In this document: in pieces, positions 60,422-64,000 of the stretch | How the letters are laid out: every line of letters starts with the position of its first letter | Position numbering within the stretch: the stretch's first letter is position 1 | NCBI RefSeq assembly: GCF_000214475.1 | Contig: NZ_AFII01000001.1 | Coordinates: 1-64,000 of the forward strand | Length of the DNA stretch: 64,000 nt | Source of the DNA: Parvimonas sp. oral taxon 110 str. F0139 | Lineage (GTDB): Bacteria; Bacillota; Clostridia; Tissierellales; Peptoniphilaceae | Direction: 5' to 3' | Notes under the pieces: generated by a model | Seen by the model: the letters and a program-made list of their open reading frames with translations, nothing else | Database searches by the model: none | Told to the model about the DNA's origin: nothing | Made by a program: the position numbers and the translations under genes

Positions 60422-61324
60422 ATGGGCAAAAAAAATCATATTCAACATATTATAGATAATTATGATAATTTAGAAAAAGAGTTAGTAACACAATTAAATT
60501 ATACTTGTGAACATCCAGGTGCTCTTGGATATAATAGGGAAGAAATTTGGAAGAGTTTATTTGAAAGATTGGTACCAAAAAAATTTAATATTGAAAGAGG
60601 GGTATTTATTATGGATTCTTTTGGACATTGTTCCAAAGAAGTTGACTTAGCTATTTATGATGAACAATATACTCCATATATTTTTAGATTTGGAATCTTA
60701 AAATTTATTCCAATTGAAGCTGTTGCAGCTGTAATTGAATGTAAAAGTAAGATTACAAAATCAGATGAAAGAAAAGCAGCGTTAAAAGATTGGTGTTCCT
60801 CAATAGATAATCTAAAGACAGGAAAAAATTCTATTACTAGGATTGTAAGTGGAATTCACTATGGTATAGAGTATAAAAATAATACTTCTCAAACTAGCAC
60901 TGCTCCGATTAAAATTTTTTGTCATATTGGTAAGGATAATTTTATGGAGTGTGGATTTGACATTACAGTAAATACAATAAAAAACAGATTAAATATTAAA
61001 TATAATAAAAAATATATTAATTTACTTGATTGGTTCTTAAATTGCAATCATAATACAAATTTTAATGAAGATAGCTGCAACTTAGAAGAAGAAAAGAAAA
61101 ATTTAAAAAATTATTTAAAAGATTATGTATCAAATAATGAAAATATAAATAAACTTAAAGACTATGATCTAAAAAGTAAAAAATATGTTATTGAAGGTAA
61201 TCATACATTACTATCATTTATTTTTCAATTCAATCAACTTTTAATGTTAATAAATAATCCAATATTCTTTCCTCACTTGGATTATGTAGATATGTTTAAT
61301 AAAAATACTAATAAAGGAGAATAA
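60422..61324 (+). CDS. DUF6602-like protein with PD-(D/E)XK nuclease-type residues, in the cas locus
   Basis: 300 residues. The N-terminal half reads REEIWKSLFERLVPKKFNIE, then SKEVDLAIYDEQYTPYIF, then PIEAVAAVIECKSKI. This gives E40/E41, D75 and E106-x-K108, the spacing of a PD-(D/E)XK active site. The C-terminal half is helical and less conserved. I relate it to the DUF6602 family from its motifs, not from a search. It lies between cas6 and cas10, 1 nt before cas10, so it is translated with the cas genes. No membrane segment and no CARF-like sensor is evident. ATG 60422 has GGAGGT upstream. Role unproven: a possible nuclease partner of the HD-less Cas10. Confidence 0.65.
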   Translation: MGKKNHIQHIIDNYDNLEKELVTQLNYTCEHPGALGYNREEIWKSLFERLVPKKFNIERGVFIMDSFGHCSKEVDLAIYDEQYTPYIFRFGILKFIPIEAVAAVIECKSKITKSDERKAALKDWCSSIDNLKTGKNSITRIVSGIHYGIEYKNNTSQTSTAPIKIFCHIGKDNFMECGFDITVNTIKNRLNIKYNKKYINLLDWFLNCNHNTNFNEDSCNLEEEKKNLKNYLKDYVSNNENINKLKDYDLKSKKYVIEGNHTLLSFIFQFNQLLMLINNPIFFPHLDYVDMFNKNTNKGE

Positions 61325-61325
61325 T

Positions 61326-63298
61326 ATGTCATTTATAGTTGGAATTTCTGTTGAAAAAATTCAAAAATATATTTATCAAACTTTAGATGATAATAGGTCA
61401 GAGATACAAAAAGATGAACAAACTTTAAAAGAAGTTATAAAAGCATCAAATACAGTTTCCAGTACAATTTCTAAAGATATTGAAAAGTTATTTGATATAA
61501 ACAAAAAAATATTATGGATTTCAGGAAAATATATTTTTGAAGTTGAGGATATAGAAGATAAAATAAAAGAAAAGTTGAAAAATTTATTTAAAGATATTTA
61601 TTTGAAATATTCCGGAACACTTCTTATAAATTATGTATATTTCGAAAAAATAAATCTTAATAACAAGGAGATTATAGATAAAGTAAATGTTGATTTAAAA
61701 TCTAATGATACAAAAAGAAGAATTATTGTAGAAAATAATGATATTTTATTTTCTTTTCAAGAAAAAACTAATATAATAAATTGTAATATAAATTCTGATA
61801 ATAATTCAAATAATAATTTAATTGATTATACTTGTGTATACATTAAAAATATGGATGAGTTAGTGTCTAATGATAAAGAAGGAACTAATGGGAAAATAGC
61901 TGTTGTAAAAGCTGATATAAATAATATGGGGGAAATTTTTTCTAATATTTCTGATTATGATACTTATATGAAATTAAGTTTATTATTAGAAAAAAAATAA
62001 CAGTAAATTATCTAGGAAGACTAATATCAAAAAATAAGAATTTAACTAATAAAATTTTTCCGCTATATATTGCAGGAGATGATATATTTTTTGCTGTAAA
62101 AATAGAGTCAGTTTTAGATTCAATTTTGATTTTAAGAAATCTTATAGATGATATTAATGATGAAATTAATAAAAAAATTAATAGTTTGAGTAACGATAAA
62201 AGTAGCAAATTGACTAAACTTGTAATATCTGTTGGTGTAGAATTTACAAATAATCATCAACCAATAAGATATTATAGAGAAATAGTTGAAAGAGAATTGC
62301 ATAATGCTAAAAAATTTACCAAAGAAAAAATTCAAAAGAAATAAAAGCTATACTTGGAACATCAATTGCAGGAAATCTATTTTACAGTTATGATAGGAAA
62401 GGAATAAGAGAAGATGATTGTTTTTCTAAATTTAAAACGGAAATTTTAGAATTAATACAATTAAAAAATGAAAATATCTATACAAATACATTCCTACATA
62501 ATTTTTTATATGCTTTAGAAAATATTGATATTTCTAATAAAAATAATGAAGATAATATTAAAAAATTCGTAAACACTTTTTTATATTTTCTGTGCCCCGA
62601 TATAAGGAATGTGGAATCAAAAATTATACCTAAGGAATTATATTTAAAGAATTATTTTATGAAGATGTTTATGAAAAATAAAAAGAAAATGAAGATGAAA
62701 ATCAAATAGTATATGATAAAAGTAATTTTAAAAATGTAATTTCAAAATTAAAATTGATTTTATTATTAACTGATGAAAAATACATCTCTAATATTAGATT
62801 AAGTCAGTTTAGGTATATAGTATTTGAAAAGAATGATGAAACAAGAGACTTTTTGAATTCTAATATGTTTATAAAGCCTCTAAAATATATTTGCAATTCT
62901 GGAGATTCTATAGAAAAATGTTTTATATTAAATACTACTGATAAAGGTTTTAATACATTTAAGAAAGTTCCATTTCATTTATCTATGCTTTTTAAGGCTA
63001 AGAATTTAATAGAAATTGGAAAAAAAGAAAAAGTTAAAACATTATTTGCAAATTATTCTGAATTAATAGAAACAAAAGAAAAAGAGGATGAAAAAGATAA
63101 TAATATACAAAAAGAAGAACATTTTATAAACTATAGATTGAAATTTAATAAAGATAAATTTAATAGAGAGTTTGATAATATTAATGGAACAGAATGGTTA
63201 GATAGAATAATATTATTTTATAAATATGACCAACAAAGAATACTATATAGGATAATTTCAGGACAAAATGAAAAAAATAAAGAAAAAATGATAACTAA
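61326..63298 (+). CDS. cas10: Type III effector large subunit Cas10 without HD domain, four frameshifts
   Basis: 658 residues after repair. It starts directly with a palm-like FIVGISVEKIQKYIYQTLDD (compare the GPVQ start of Cmr2 palm 1); there is no HD nuclease domain. The first palm Asp is in KADINNMGEI (D197). The second palm motif is FPLYIAGDDIFFAV (AGDD at 250-253, for GGDD). Each break is repaired by adding one A: A8 tract at 61990-61997; A6 at 62325-62330; a site in 62640-62695 where the exact change is unclear; and A6 at 63283-63288, which gives a stop at 63296-63298. With four added bases the gene is a whole number of codons. Cyclic oligoadenylate synthesis is plausible but not certain with AGDD. 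Confidence 0.75.
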
Positions 63299-63314
63299 AG
63301 TGAGGAAAATAATT

Positions 63315-63993
63315 ATGAAAATTAAATATACTGTAACAACTAAATCTAATTGTTTAATAGGTAATCAAACAAGTGCATTTTCAATAGGAGGAGTAGATCA
63401 ATGCACAACTCTTGACGAAAATGGAAAACCAATAATTCATGGCTCTGCAATGAAAGGAGCTTTGCGAAATATCTTTAGAAAAGAGTGTATAAAAAATGAT
63501 ATCATAGAGAAGTTTATTGAAGATTTTTTAAAAAAGAAAAAGATAAATATTCCAAATTATTAAAACAAATGGATGAAAAATCTTCAAAAAATATAGAATC
63601 TATAAAAAAGATAATTACTAAAATTTCAAATTTGTTAAATGAAGTTAAAGCCGAATATATTTTTGGAATTGAAGGATTAAATGATACTCCTCGTCTGTTT
63701 TTTTCTGACTTAAGAGTTATTGATTTAGAAACAGAAGATTATTTTTTAATAGATACCAAAACATCTATTGAAGAGATTAATGGAGAACTCATATCTAATC
63801 CAAGAACATATAAAGTTGTAAAGCCTGGCATAAAATTTGAAGGAAATATTATTCTTAAAATAGATTCTGATGATGAAAAAATAAAAAAGAAATAAAGGCT
63901 CAATTGGAAAAATTTAATGAAGAATACTATCGAATAGGAAATTCTAAATCAAGAGGATATGGTATAATTGCAGTTGAGATAGAAAATGACTAA
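63315..63993 (+). CDS. Csm3-like Cas7 backbone protein, two frameshifts
   Basis: 226 residues after adding one A at each of the A6 tracts 63530-63535 and 63883-63888. The N-terminus reads TTKSNCLIGNQTS, then SIGGVDQ with D28 at the place of the Csm3 target-RNA-cutting Asp, then IHGSAMKGALRNIF, the RAMP 'GSxxKGxLR' motif. The C-terminus is SKSRGYGIIAVEIEND. It would coat the crRNA and cut target RNA at 6-nt steps. It directly follows cas10, with no csm2-like small subunit between. Its own ribosome binding site is GTGAGGA; another (AAAGGAG) after its stop shows the operon goes on past the window. Confidence 0.78.
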
Positions 63994-64000
63994 AGGAGCA

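Noticed and set aside
62754..63563. Cas10 C-terminus fused to Cas7 as one protein
   Set aside because: The continuity depends on one missing A at 63283-63288. With it restored Cas10 ends at 63296-63298 and Cas7 begins at ATG 63315 with its own ribosome binding site.
59582..64000. CRISPR repeat array
   Set aside because: I looked for evenly spaced 25-40 nt repeats around the cas genes and in the intergenic gaps and found none; an array must lie outside the window.

Overview
The window is very AT-rich, with genes almost all on the + strand, Firmicutes-type ribosome binding sites and a selenocysteine tRNA. The 16S gene, the selC gene and the gene set (split ThrE exporter, sepF-ylmH-lspA, uvrC-hprK-murB-rapZ-yvcK) fit an anaerobic low-GC Firmicute of the Tissierellia/Peptoniphilaceae type. 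Parvimonas is my best guess, not proven from this sequence alone.

Layout. (1) 1-349: the end of a pyridoxamine-oxidase-like gene. (2) 402-7046: a complete rRNA operon with tandem promoters, 16S, tRNA-Ala, 23S, then two units each made of a 161-nt '5S-like' RNA gene followed by a normal 117-nt 5S gene, then nine tRNAs. (3) 7.2-11.5 kb: a PuuD-like hydrolase, an amino acid permease, a secreted/anchored protein and a two-piece threonine/serine exporter, then selC. (4) 11.7-19.5 kb: a TrpR-like regulator, aminopeptidase P, uvrC, hprK, murB, rapZ, yvcK. (5) 19.5-23.2 kb: an accessory patch with a 5'-truncated radical SAM/SPASM gene, a three-gene ABC-2 exporter and a deleted IS30-like element that keeps both ends. 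(6) 23.3-31.5 kb: a dense translation/RNA-modification operon (dnaJ, prmA, rsmE, mtaB, metG, tatD, rnmV, rsmA). (7) 31.6-46 kb: glutaredoxin, PAP2 phosphatases, purA, an envelope/division cluster (HlyD-like, yggS, sepF, ylmH, lspA), ung, rluD, acetyltransferase/cyclophilin, tdk, csp, hslO, a MATE pump. (8) 45.9-52.9 kb: T-box-controlled leuS, NUDIX, patatin, phosphoesterase, CYTH, HAD, flavodoxin. (9) 53.2-58.8 kb: CIRCE-controlled hrcA-grpE-dnaK, then transketolase. (10) 59.6-64 kb: the start of a type III CRISPR-Cas locus (cas6, a PD-(D/E)XK-like DUF6602-type gene, a Cas10 without an HD domain, a Csm3-like Cas7), continuing past the right edge.

A theme across the whole window is that at least eleven recognisable genes are broken by about fifteen frameshifts. 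Each can be repaired by adding a single A to a + strand A-tract of 5-8 bases (one site, in cas10, is less clear). The affected genes are the PNPOx-like gene, yerC, uvrC, yvcK, radical SAM, rsmA, a PAP2 gene, a HlyD-like gene, tkt, cas10 (four times) and cas7 (twice). I give repaired gene extents and flag each one. Systematic homopolymer under-calling is the simplest explanation. However, many T7 tracts in coding sequence are intact, so genuine A-tract slippage is a second possibility.

The strongest candidates for something undescribed are the alternating 5S / elongated 5S-like RNA array and the HD-less type III locus carrying an uncharacterised nuclease-fold gene between cas6 and cas10. No CRISPR array lies in the window.
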